A stretch of DNA of 64,000 nt from Candidatus Accumulibacter sp. ACC003 (lineage in GTDB: Bacteria > Pseudomonadota > Gammaproteobacteria > Burkholderiales > Rhodocyclaceae). The notes under the pieces were generated by a model. The model was not told where the DNA came from, did no database searches, and saw nothing but the letters and a program-made list of their open reading frames with translations. Location of the stretch: contig NZ_CAJQTX010000008.1 in the NCBI RefSeq assembly GCF_907163085.1, forward strand, positions 22,855 to 86,854, read 5' to 3'. Within the stretch, counting starts at the first letter, position 1. Every line of letters begins with the position of its first letter. A program made the translations under genes and the position numbers. This document shows, piece by piece, positions 54,559 through 63,339 of the stretch.

Positions 54559-55977
54559 ATGCTTCATCCCGACTCGCTGGCCGAGCGCTTTGCCCGCCAG
54601 CAGCACGCCGTGCGGTGCGATCCGAATCCGCACGCGGCGCTCCGCGAGCGCCGCCTGGTGGCGCTTGATCGCTTGCTGCGCGACAACGCGCCGGCGATCG
54701 TCGACGCGGTCAGCCGTGACTTCGGCCATCGCTCACCGGCCGAAACGCGCTTGCTGGAGCTTTTTCCCAGTTACGAAGCGATCCGCCACGCGCGCCGACA
54801 CCTGCGCCGCTGGATGCGTCCGCAAGCGCGCTCGGTGTCGCTGTGGTTCCAGCCCGGGCGCGCCGAAGTGCGCTACCAGCCGCTCGGTGCGGTGGGCATC
54901 ATCGTCCCCTGGAACTACCCGATCTTTCTCGCCATCGCGCCGCTCGCCGCAGCGCTTGCCGCCGGTAATCGCGCGTTGCTCAAGATGTCCGAGATGTCGC
55001 CGCATAGCGCGGCGCTGCTCGCCGAGCTGGTCGGCAAGCACTTCGCCGAGGACGAGGTGTCGGTCGTCGAGGGCGACGCCAGCGTCGCGCAGGCGTTCGC
55101 CAGGCTGCCCTTCGATCACCTGCTCTTTACCGGCTCGACGCCAGTCGGCCAGCACGTGATGCGCGCCGCCGCCGACAACCTGACGCCGGTGACGCTCGAA
55201 CTCGGCGGCAAGTCGCCGGCGATCATCGGCCCCGGGCTGGCGTCAACGGCGCATTTCGCGCGTGCCGTCGAGCGCATCGTCATCGGCAAGTGCCTGAACG
55301 CCGGCCAGACGTGCATCGCGCCGGATTACGTCCTGCTGCCGGCCGGTCAGGAACAGGCCTTCATCGCCCGCGCTCGCCGCGTCGTCGGCAAGTGCTATCC
55401 GGGCATCGCCAACAGCGACGACTACTCGACGATCGTCGATCAGCGTCATTTCAGACGGCTCTGCGCCTACGTGGACGAAGCCCGGGCGAGTGGCGCCAGG
55501 ATCGTCGACCTGGCGCCCGGCGCGGTCGCCGATCCGCTGACCCGCCGGCTGCCGCCACTGGCGCTGCTCGAGCTTGGCGACGACCTGCGCGTCATGCAGG
55601 AGGAGATCTTTGGGCCGCTGTTGCCGATCCGGACCTACCAGCATCTCGACGAGGCGATTGCCTTCGTCAATAGCCGGCCACGGCCGCTGGCGCTGTACTA
55701 CTTCGATAGCGATCGCGGCAACATCGACCGCGTACTCAACGAAACGGTTTCCGGTGGCGTGACGATCAACGACACCATCCTGCACATCGCGCAGGACGAT
55801 CTGCCCTTCGGCGGCGTCGGCGCCAGCGGCATGGGTTGCTATCACGGTTTCGAAGGCTTCCAGACCTTCTCGGCAAGGAAGGCGGTCTTCCGGCAATCAC
55901 GCTGGTCGGGAATCGGCCTCTTCAAGCCGCCTTACGGCGCGCTGTTCGAGCGGCTGACGCGGATCATCATGCGATGA
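54559..55977 (+). CDS. Coniferyl-aldehyde-dehydrogenase-like NAD(P)+ aldehyde dehydrogenase
   Basis: 472 residues. It has the fold motifs VPWNYPIFLAIAPLAAALAA, LLFTGSTPVGQHVM, the catalytic Glu in VTLELGGKSPAII and the catalytic Cys in KCLNAGQTCIAPDYV. The shape matches coniferyl aldehyde dehydrogenases (CalB-like). A GGAG ribosome binding site precedes ATG 54559. The stop overlaps the next gene (ATGA), starting a tight three-gene run with a Tat protein and a GMC oxidoreductase. The true aldehyde is unknown; a fatty or aromatic aldehyde produced by the downstream oxidoreductase is plausible. Confidence 0.9.
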   Translation: MLHPDSLAERFARQQHAVRCDPNPHAALRERRLVALDRLLRDNAPAIVDAVSRDFGHRSPAETRLLELFPSYEAIRHARRHLRRWMRPQARSVSLWFQPGRAEVRYQPLGAVGIIVPWNYPIFLAIAPLAAALAAGNRALLKMSEMSPHSAALLAELVGKHFAEDEVSVVEGDASVAQAFARLPFDHLLFTGSTPVGQHVMRAAADNLTPVTLELGGKSPAIIGPGLASTAHFARAVERIVIGKCLNAGQTCIAPDYVLLPAGQEQAFIARARRVVGKCYPGIANSDDYSTIVDQRHFRRLCAYVDEARASGARIVDLAPGAVADPLTRRLPPLALLELGDDLRVMQEEIFGPLLPIRTYQHLDEAIAFVNSRPRPLALYYFDSDRGNIDRVLNETVSGGVTINDTILHIAQDDLPFGGVGASGMGCYHGFEGFQTFSARKAVFRQSRWSGIGLFKPPYGALFERLTRIIMR

Positions 55978-56477
55978 TCGTCAGCCGTCGGCGCTTCATC
56001 CAGACTGGCCTGGCCGGCAGCGTGTTGCTGTCGTGCGCGGGTTGGCTGAACGCCGCCGGGCCGCGCGCGCTGAGCGCTGGCGAGCGCGAGATGCTCGCCG
56101 CGGTGGTCAACGCGATGCTCGATGGGGTGCTGCCGAAGGACCATCCGGAACGGCTGCGGCTCGTCGCGCTGACCGTAGACGGCGTCGCGACGGCGGTCTC
56201 GGGGCTCTCTGCAGCGACGCAGAAAGAGCTCGGCGAGTTGTTCGGGCTATTGCTGATGGCGCCGGCAAGGCTGCTGCTGGCTGGTGTCAGCAAGCCGTGG
56301 CGCGAAGCCAGCGTCGGCGAAGTCAGCGAGTTTCTCGAGTCCTGGCGAGCGAGTCGGCTGCGCCTGCTGCAGAGCGCCTACGGCGCGTTGCATGATCTGA
56401 GCTTCGGCGCCTGGTACGGGCGTCCCGACAGCTGGCCGGCGATTGCCTATCCGGGCCCACCACGGGGGTATTTCTGA
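55974..56477 (+). CDS. Tat-exported small protein, gluconate-2-dehydrogenase-subunit-3-like
   Basis: 167 residues. A twin-arginine-type leader (MIVSRRRFIQTGLAGSVLLS) is followed by a helical domain with LLMAPARLLLAGVSKPWREA and a C-terminal GRPDSWPAIAYPGPPRGYF. Short partner subunits of this type accompany GMC dehydrogenases. It overlaps the aldehyde dehydrogenase stop and the next GMC gene start (TGATG), so all three are translated together. It probably helps export or mature the GMC partner. Confidence 0.8.
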   Translation: MIVSRRRFIQTGLAGSVLLSCAGWLNAAGPRALSAGEREMLAAVVNAMLDGVLPKDHPERLRLVALTVDGVATAVSGLSAATQKELGELFGLLLMAPARLLLAGVSKPWREASVGEVSEFLESWRASRLRLLQSAYGALHDLSFGAWYGRPDSWPAIAYPGPPRGYF

Positions 56478-58087
56478 TGGACGATCCGATTCGTCTCGGG
56501 CTGGCGGCCGGCTGGAAGCATATCGACGCGTCGACGCTGGACAAGAGCCAGGTGATAGACACCGACGTGCTGATCGTTGGCACCGGCGCCGGTGGCGGGG
56601 TGAGCGCCGACCTGCTCAGCGCCGCCGGTTTGCGCGTCGTGCTCGTCGAAGAGGGGCCGTTGCGCTCGTCGACCGACTTCAAGATGCGCGAGAGCGATGC
56701 CTACCCCGAGCTGTACCAGGAGTCGGCGGCGCGCAAGACCGCCGACAAGGCGATCAATATCCTGCAGGGACGCTGCGTCGGTGGCTCGACGACGGTGAAC
56801 TGGACCAGCAGCTTCCGCACGCCAGCGGAAGTCTTCGACTTCTGGCAAAGCCATTACGGCTTGCACGAACTCAGCGCCAGTTCGATGAGTTCGTGGTTTG
56901 CAGTAATGGAACAGAAGCTCTGGGTGCGCCCCTGGGAGACGCCGCCGAACGCCAACAACAAGGTCCTGGCGCTCGGCGGCGAAAAACTCGGCTTCTCGAT
57001 TGGCGCCATCAAGCGCAACGTCAAGGGCTGCTGGAACCTTGGCTACTGCGGCATGGGTTGCCCGACCAACGCCAAGCAGTCGATGCTGCTGACGACGATT
57101 CCGGCAGCGCTCGAGCGTGGCGCCACCCTGTACACGCGCTTGCGCGCCGAGCGCCTGCACTTCGCCGGCAGCCGCGTCTCGGCGCTCGACTGCAGCGCGC
57201 TGCAGGCCGACGGCATTCATCCCTCGGGGCGGCAGTTGCAGATCCGCGCCAGCCACTTCGTTATCGCCGCTGGCGCCATCGGCAGCCCGGCGCTGCTGCT
57301 GCGGAGCAGCGTCCCTGACCCTTACCGCCTGCTCGGCAAGCGCACCTTCCTGCACCCGGTGGTGATTTCGTCGGCGCTGATGCCCGAGCGCGTCGACGCC
57401 TACGCTGGCGCACCGCAATCGATCTATAGCGATCACTTCCTGCACCAGGCGGCGATCGACGGACCGCTGGGTTTCAAACTCGAAACGCCGCCACTGCATC
57501 CGGTGCTCTACTCGACGACGCTGCAGGGTTACGGCGAGGCGCACGCGCGCCTGATGCGCGAATTCACCCGCGCTAACGTGATTCTGGCGCTGCTGCGCGA
57601 TGGCTTCAATCCCGAGAGCCGCGGCGGTCAGGTGCGGCTCGGCAGCGATCGCCTGCCGGTGCTCGACTATCCGCTCGGTGAGGTGATCTGGGAAGCGGCG
57701 CGGCGGGCGCTGCTGGCGATGGCCGAAATCCAGTTCGCCGCCGGCGCGCGCTGGGTCAACCCGGTGCACGAGAGCGCGCCGGGCTATACGACCTGGGACG
57801 CGGCCCGCCAGGGGATCGCCGCCTTGCCGCTCAAGCCATTGCTGTGCCGACTGGTCAGCGCGCACGTGATGGGCGGTTGCGGCATGGCCGACGCGCCGCA
57901 TCGTGGCGTCGTCGATCACCGTGGCCGGCATTTCTGGCTCGATAATATGTCGGTGCTCGACGGTTCGCTTTTCCCGACCAGCCTGGGCGTCAATCCGCAG
58001 CTGTCGATTTACGGCCTGATCGCCCGCAATGCCAGTCTGCTGGCCGCCGAACTGACTGGCAAGCCATTATTGCCCGCCACCCCCTGA
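56477..58087 (+). CDS. GMC-family FAD oxidoreductase (alcohol dehydrogenase type)
   Basis: 536 residues. The FAD-binding fold starts with TDVLIVGTGAGGGVSADLLS, then GRCVGGSTTVNWTSSFRTPA. The middle has the CGMGCPTNAKQSMLLTT Cys-rich segment typical of the choline/long-chain-alcohol dehydrogenase branch, and the C-terminus has HVMGGCGMADAPHRGVVDHR and SVLDGSLFPTSLGVNPQL with the catalytic His/Asn region. With the Tat subunit it should be a periplasmic or membrane-associated dehydrogenase. The substrate is unknown. Confidence 0.93.
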   Translation: MDDPIRLGLAAGWKHIDASTLDKSQVIDTDVLIVGTGAGGGVSADLLSAAGLRVVLVEEGPLRSSTDFKMRESDAYPELYQESAARKTADKAINILQGRCVGGSTTVNWTSSFRTPAEVFDFWQSHYGLHELSASSMSSWFAVMEQKLWVRPWETPPNANNKVLALGGEKLGFSIGAIKRNVKGCWNLGYCGMGCPTNAKQSMLLTTIPAALERGATLYTRLRAERLHFAGSRVSALDCSALQADGIHPSGRQLQIRASHFVIAAGAIGSPALLLRSSVPDPYRLLGKRTFLHPVVISSALMPERVDAYAGAPQSIYSDHFLHQAAIDGPLGFKLETPPLHPVLYSTTLQGYGEAHARLMREFTRANVILALLRDGFNPESRGGQVRLGSDRLPVLDYPLGEVIWEAARRALLAMAEIQFAAGARWVNPVHESAPGYTTWDAARQGIAALPLKPLLCRLVSAHVMGGCGMADAPHRGVVDHRGRHFWLDNMSVLDGSLFPTSLGVNPQLSIYGLIARNASLLAAELTGKPLLPATP

Positions 58088-58109
58088 ACGAATCGAGACC
58101 AGACCGCCC

Positions 58110-59093
58110 ATGCTCGCCTTTGCGCTCCGCCTTTCCCTGCTCCTGGAAATCATTTTCTACGCCGCCCTGACCATGAACTTCGCCGATGCGTCGCTGGCAC
58201 CGGCGGTCTTCCTGGCGCTGCTGGCGATGCTCGGCGTGCGTGCCGGGGTGATCGCCGTCACCTACGGCTACGCCTGGGCGTATCGCGATCGTTCGCCGAA
58301 TGCTGCACGGCGTCTTTCACCGCGCCAGGCGATCATGATGGTCCTTGGCGAGTACGCGGCGATGTTGTTCACCTTCATGGTCCTTTCGCCTTTCGAAGCC
58401 TGGTGGATGGGCGACGATCGCCTGCCGTCGCCGGCCGGCGGCAAACGGCGCCAGGGGGAGGGCAGCGACGCGCCAGAGCAGCGGCCGCCGATCCTGCTGG
58501 TGCATGGCTACGGTTGTTCGCGCGCCGCCTGGTGGTGGTTACGGGCGCGGCTGGAAGCCGCCGGCTGGAGCGTCGCGACGATCAGCCTCGAGCCGATCTA
58601 CACCAGCATCGACAACTACGTCGAGCCACTGGCGCGGCGGATCGACGCGGTGCTGGCGACGACCGGCGCCGAGCGACTGATCCTGGTCGGCCACAGCATG
58701 GGCGGGCTGGTGGCACGCGCCTATCTGCAGCGCTATGGCGAGAAGCGGCTAGCGCGGCTGTTGACGCTAGCCACACCGCACCAGGGGAGCGAACTGGCGC
58801 GCCTGGGAATCGGCGAGAACGGCCGTCAGATGCGGCCGCACAGCCGCTGGCTGCAGGCGCTCGCCAAGCCCGGCCCGGCGCTGCCGACGCTGGCCATCTA
58901 CAGCCCGCAGGACAACTTCGTGATGCCGCCGTCGCTGCTCGAATTGCCGGGCGCGAGGAGCGAGACGATTGACGGCGTCGGGCATCTGGCGATGCTCTAC
59001 TCGCCACGCGTCGTGCAGGTGCTGCTGGCGGCGCTCGATGAGCGCGGCGTCGCCGGGGCTGGCGGCGAAGCGACGCCCGCGGCCGAAGGCTAA
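58110..59093 (+). CDS. Membrane-anchored alpha/beta hydrolase (triacylglycerol lipase type)
   Basis: 327 residues. N-terminal membrane segments (LLLEIIFYAALTMNFADASL, VFLALLAMLGVRAGVIAVTY) precede a hydrolase domain with the oxyanion region ILLVHGYGCSRAAWWW and the nucleophile elbow ILVGHSMGGLVARAYL. Later motifs are LLTLATPHQGSELARLG and VGHLAML with candidate catalytic His. It starts 22 bp after the GMC gene and is likely in the same operon. Esterase or lipase activity on acyl esters is inferred. Confidence 0.88.
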   Translation: MLAFALRLSLLLEIIFYAALTMNFADASLAPAVFLALLAMLGVRAGVIAVTYGYAWAYRDRSPNAARRLSPRQAIMMVLGEYAAMLFTFMVLSPFEAWWMGDDRLPSPAGGKRRQGEGSDAPEQRPPILLVHGYGCSRAAWWWLRARLEAAGWSVATISLEPIYTSIDNYVEPLARRIDAVLATTGAERLILVGHSMGGLVARAYLQRYGEKRLARLLTLATPHQGSELARLGIGENGRQMRPHSRWLQALAKPGPALPTLAIYSPQDNFVMPPSLLELPGARSETIDGVGHLAMLYSPRVVQVLLAALDERGVAGAGGEATPAAEG

Positions 59094-59665
59094 CTGAGGT
59101 GCAAGAAGCCGGCCAGGAAGTCGAAGAAGAGGCAATACAGCGCGATCGGCAATGGTAGCCCGAGTAGCGTGCCGAGCATGTATTGGCGAAAGCGAACGCC
59201 CGACAAGGCCAGCGCGTAGTTGAGCGCCGGCACCGTCTGAAAAACGACGCGCAGGAAAAAGATGCTGCGGATCGGATGCGCGTCGAGCTGCGCCAGCAAG
59301 CGAACCGCGAAGCGGCCGGGCAACTGCCGCAAGGCGTCGCCGCCGAGCAGGCGGATGCTCAGGAAAGTCAGCGCACAAGACGTACTCGCGGCGACGTAGG
59401 TCAGCGCGCCGCCCGACAGCCGGCCGAGCGCCAGCACCGCCGCCGCGAGGAAGATCCAGCCGGGGATCTGGATCAGGTTGCCGAGCGAGAACAGCAGCAC
59501 GAAGATCAGCGCGCCGCTGAGCTGGTTATGCGCGAAGCGCTCGCGCAGGAAAGCCAGGCTGAAATGCTCACGCAGCCCGGACAGCTCGAAGACCGCAAAC
59601 AGCACGCCGAGAAACAGCGCCACCGCCAACAGCCGCGCGTACGGAAAGCTAGTGAGCTTCAACAT
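59090..59665 (-). CDS. TVP38/TMEM64 (DedA-like) membrane protein
   Basis: 191 residues from ATG at 59665. Five or six hydrophobic segments include YARLLAVALFLGVLFAVFEL and the SNARE-associated core GNLIQIPGWIFLAAAVLALG, plus ALNYALALSGVRFRQYMLGT. Members are proposed lipid transporters or scramblases. It overlaps the 3' end of the lipase gene convergently by 4 bp. A longer frame starts upstream but lacks sequence conserved in the family. Confidence 0.82.
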   Translation of the reverse strand: MLKLTSFPYARLLAVALFLGVLFAVFELSGLREHFSLAFLRERFAHNQLSGALIFVLLFSLGNLIQIPGWIFLAAAVLALGRLSGGALTYVAASTSCALTFLSIRLLGGDALRQLPGRFAVRLLAQLDAHPIRSIFFLRVVFQTVPALNYALALSGVRFRQYMLGTLLGLPLPIALYCLFFDFLAGFLHLS

Positions 59666-59793
59666 GCAGCGGACGGGCAAGCGCTTTTCATCGTCGGGAA
59701 GAGGCCTGGAATGATCGGTTTCATGCTCGTTTTTTCGGTGCCAGTGTAAGCCTTTGCCGGGTCCTGACGACGATATCAGTGCCATTTCCACGA

Positions 59794-60137
59794 ACCCGAT
59801 ACCGCGCAGGAGTCAGCCCATGTACGCTCGTCTGTTTTTGCCCGTTCGCGCCGAGCTGCCGTACGCCGGCCGGCGCGCCGCCGCGCGACGATCGCCGCTG
59901 CTGCTGCCGCCGCTCCGCCGCTGGCCTTGCTGCCGACGCGTCGGCAAACACGCGCATGCTAACGCGCCCTACCGGCGTGCCGTCGAAATGATCGTCGCGG
60001 CGTTCGCGATCGTCGTCGCGTCGCTCGCCGGCGCACCCTGCTTGCCGATGCCTGGGCGCGCCGACGCCGTGCGCCGTGCTCACGGCGGCGTCGCCAGGCG
60101 CTGCGGCCGATCCATAACTTCCAAACCGAAAGAATGA
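59794..60137 (+). other. Stretch with no clear gene, upstream of the symporter remnant
   Basis: An open frame runs through here on the plus strand (MYARLFLPVRAELPYAGRRA...). It is Arg-rich and shows no recognisable domain or proper membrane pattern. Codon use looks random in all three frames, and the following gene is a pseudogene, so this is probably decayed coding sequence. Confidence 0.35.
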
Positions 60138-61563
60138 CGATGAACGCGAGCACCGCCAGCAACGACCTCAGCCAGTTCCAGGGACTGTTTTTCTGGGGCT
60201 TCCTGCTGTCTTCGGCGCCCTGATGTACCTGATCTCGCCGCGTACGCGCGACGACGCGGGTTTCTTCCGCGGCCACGACGAACAGGGCCGGCCGCCGTCG
60301 GAGTGGGCCTGATGATGAGCGTTTTTCATCAGCTGGATCTTCGCCAAGTCGGTGACCAACGCCGCCAACCTCGGCGCGACCTACGGCATCGTCGGCGGCC
60401 TGGCCTACGCCACCTACTGGCTGTCGATCCCGGTCGCCGGGCTGGTGATCTACCGCTTGCGGACGCGCGAAGGCGCCAGCGGCCTGGTCCCCTTCCTGAT
60501 CGGCAAGTACGGACGCGGCGCCGCGCTGGCGTTCTCGGCGGCGATTCTCGTCCGCCTGTTCAACGAAGTGTGGAGCAACACCGCCGTCGTCGGCGGCTAT
60601 TACGGCGACGCCGGGTCGGCGGCTTTCATCGGCGCGGCGCTGCTGTTCACCGCCGTGGTGCTGTTCTACAGCCTCAAGGGTGGCTTGCGCAGTTCGATCT
60701 TCACCGACGTCGTCCAGGCCGTCGTCTTTGTCGTTTTCCTCGGCGTCGTCGTCGCGCTGGTGTTGCCGGCGCATGCGCCGGCGCAGCTGCTGAGCCAGGG
60801 CAGCTTCACGCTGGCTGGCGGCGTCGACCTGCTGCTGGTGGCGCTGCTGCAAGTGCTCTCGTATCCTTTCCACGACCCGGTGCTGACCGATCGTGGCTTC
60901 ATCTCGAACGAAAAAAACATGTTGCGTGCGTTCGTCGTCGCCGGTGTCCTCGGCTTCGTCGCCATCGTCGCCTTCAGCCTGGTTGGCGTCCATGCCCGTC
61001 TCGAAGCGATCAGCGCCGGCAGCAACGTCCCCGCCGAGGTCGCGCGTGGACTCGGCTTCGCCGGCTTCCTGGCGATGATCGCAGTGATGATCTCGTCGGC
61101 GGCATCGACGCTCGACTCGACCTTCTCGTCGCTGTCGAAGTCGGTTGCCTACGAGCTGCCGCTGCTCGCCGGCCGCGCGCCCCTGCCGCGCGCGATGCGC
61201 GTCGGCGCGCTGGCGATGATCGTCTTTGCGCTGCTCGGCAACCTGCCGATGCTCGCCGGCACCGACATCCTCAAGGCGACGACGATCAGCGGCACGATGG
61301 TCATCGGCCTGGCGCCGATCTTCCTCTTCTCGCAGCTGGTCGGCTATTCACCGCTGTCCTTCCATCTCGCGTTCTGGACCGGCATGCTGCTCGGCGTCCT
61401 GCAGGCGATCAGCCTGATCCCCGCCAGCTGGGCGATCGGCGACGGCAAGTACGCGATCCTGCTCGGCACCAATCTCTACGGCCTGCTGCTCTGCTCGGCA
61501 GCGTTCCTGCTGCCGCTGTTGCTGCCCCGCCACCGCCTGCGCGGCTGCGCCAACCCGGCTTGA
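60138..61563 (+). pseudogene. Sodium:solute symporter (SSS family), frameshifted near the 5' end
   Basis: The main frame (from about 60352) has ten or more membrane helices with NAANLGATYGIVGGLAYATY, FNEVWSNTAVVGGYYGDAG and SSAASTLDSTFSSLSKSVAY, the sodium-site region of SSS transporters. The first 70 codons (MNASTASNDLSQFQGLFFWG, then LMYLISPRTRDDAGFFRGHD) are in other frames. At least three small indels are needed: near 60215 (two extra C), 60309 (one missing base) and 60325 (extra T). The substrate is unknown. Sequencing error is possible, but three events close together favour decay. Confidence 0.78.
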
Positions 61564-61591
61564 CGCTGGCCGGCGCGCTCGCGGCGCGGGT

Positions 61592-62422
61592 CTAATAGCG
61601 CGCGTCCTTCGGCTTTCCGCCCTGGCGCCAATCGTCTTCCTTGCCGGCAAGGTCGGGGCGCGGCTGTGTGGTGAAGAAGGCGGCGACGTCGAAGGCCTCC
61701 TGATCGCTGAGTGTGCCACCCTGGCCCAAGGGCATGTTGGCTTTGACGAAAGCGGCGGCGGTATTCAAGCGCGCCATGCCGGCGCCGATGTTGAACGACC
61801 GCGGGCCCCACAGCGCCGGGAACAGGTAGCTGCCGTCCGGGTTATTGATGCCGCCGCCTTCGGCGCCGTGGCACGACGCGCATTTCTCGGCGTAGATCGT
61901 CTTGCCCTTGGCCTTGTCCGGCGTCGCCGGCGCGGTTATTTTCCTGAAGCCGCGCCCGTCGACGTCCATGCCGGTCGGCACGCCTTGCGACAGCCACCAC
62001 ACGTACGACAGGACGCCGAGCATCTCGGGGCTATCGTTCGGCAAAGCCTGGCCGTTCATCGAACGTTGGAAGCAGTCGTTGATTCGCGTCTGCAGCGCGT
62101 TGACGCTGGCGCTGCGCGAGCGGTATTCGGGAAAGACGCCCCACAGGCCGACAAAAGGCGCTGCCCAGGCGACCGTGCCACCCGTGAGATGGCACGACGA
62201 GCAATTGAGCCCGTTGCCGACGTAGGCCTTGGCGTAGGTCTGCGTTTGCGTAACGACCTTGCGTCCGAGCGCGATCGCCTCGCCCATCGCTCCGGCAGGA
62301 ATGCTCGTCTCGTCGGGTACCTTGAACGGCCAGGCCTTCGTTGGGTCGGCCGCAGCGGCTAGAGGAATCGGGCCAGTGGCGATCAATAGCGATGCCGCGA
62401 TCAATGCTGCTCGTCTGTTCAT
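61592..62422 (-). CDS. Dihaem c-type cytochrome, TsdA-like (thiosulfate dehydrogenase family)
   Basis: 276 residues with a signal peptide (RRAALIAASLLIATGPIPLA). Haem site 1 is YVGNGLNCSSCHLTGG and haem site 2 is IYAEKCASCHGAEGGG. The TsdA-like features are the GNGLNCSSCHL motif, AWAAPFVGLWGVFPEYR, and RINDCFQRSMNG, whose Cys is a candidate axial ligand for haem 1 as in TsdA (39 residues after the CXXCH His). TsdA oxidises thiosulfate to tetrathionate or the reverse. No sox genes are present, so the physiological direction is open. Confidence 0.8.
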   Translation of the reverse strand: MNRRAALIAASLLIATGPIPLAAAADPTKAWPFKVPDETSIPAGAMGEAIALGRKVVTQTQTYAKAYVGNGLNCSSCHLTGGTVAWAAPFVGLWGVFPEYRSRSASVNALQTRINDCFQRSMNGQALPNDSPEMLGVLSYVWWLSQGVPTGMDVDGRGFRKITAPATPDKAKGKTIYAEKCASCHGAEGGGINNPDGSYLFPALWGPRSFNIGAGMARLNTAAAFVKANMPLGQGGTLSDQEAFDVAAFFTTQPRPDLAGKEDDWRQGGKPKDARY

Positions 62423-62690
62423 TCGTGCGTCCTCCAGTGTTTGAAGAAGCGGTGCGCCGACGGCGCTGGCGGTCCGCGCTTGCGGCGGCAAACCGCGTGG
62501 TCCGGGACTTCGCTTCGTCGATGATAAGCGAGAATCGATGATCGACCGATTTGGCGCCAAGCGTACCTGCTGATCTGGCTGGAAGTGTAGGCCGTGCCAG
62601 GCACCATCGTGACGGCGACGAACGCGCCAGAATTAACTCCGCTCGATCGCTCACTTCGGCGCAAGCTTGGTCAGCTCGATCTACGGCCGG

Positions 62691-63035
62691 CTACTCGCCA
62701 GCAAGCGCCCAGCGGACGACGGCAAAGGCCATGCCGGCAAGGTACAGCGTGCCAAAAATGAGCTTGTTGTGCCGGGCCAGCCACTGCGGCAGGTAGATGT
62801 CGAAGTTGTCGCGCCGGTCGTCGGTGTAGCGCGCGGCGATTGCCGTCAGCGGACAGCGAAAGCCGTTCGCCGCCAGGACGAGCACCTCGCCAGCGACAGC
62901 CGCCGCACTCCAGGCGGCAAGCGCGTGCTTGCCCTGAATTGACGCCAGCGGAATGGTGACGATCAGGCCGGCAAAAAACGCCCAGACGAGCGTATGCGTC
63001 AGCTTGACGACGAGCAGAGCGTTCGCCGGCTGCAA
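62691..63035 (-). CDS. Small multi-pass membrane protein, start codon uncertain
   Basis: About 114 residues with three to four membrane helices (KLTHTLVWAFFAGLIVTIPL, AAWSAAAVAGEVLVLAANGF, LIFGTLYLAGMAFAVVRWAL) and a conserved loop (RCPLTAIAARYTDDRRDNFD). No ATG is present at the expected place before NALLVVKLTHTL: the codon is GCG. A TTG at 63035 is the best available start, so the gene may be silenced by loss of its start codon. Function unknown. Confidence 0.5.
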   Translation of the reverse strand: MQPANALLVVKLTHTLVWAFFAGLIVTIPLASIQGKHALAAWSAAAVAGEVLVLAANGFRCPLTAIAARYTDDRRDNFDIYLPQWLARHNKLIFGTLYLAGMAFAVVRWALAGE

Positions 63036-63339
63036 AGCGCTCAGCCGATCCGCGGCTGGGCGCAGCGGCGATGCGGGCGACCGCCACGCGCTGCGGTGAT
63101 CGTCGACCGCAACGGCGAGGAGATCGAAAAGGCCAAGCCGGTGATCTGCATTCTGCGCGGCGTCTCTGGCGTCTATCAGCGGCTGGGGAACAGGCCGCGG
63201 CCGACGCGATTGCCGATCGAAAAGCCGAAGCCACGAGCGGCGTAGCCGTTCGACCAGTGCGCGAGGGAATTCGCGAAGGAGGGATTGCGCTTCTGTCCGC
63301 GCCAGGAGCAAGCGGTATGCAGCGCCGCTATCCACTGAA
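63036..63339. other. Intergenic stretch
   Basis: No supported gene. It separates a possible start-less membrane protein from the PEP-CTERM gene end. Short open frames on both strands here have no recognisable features. Confidence 0.4.
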
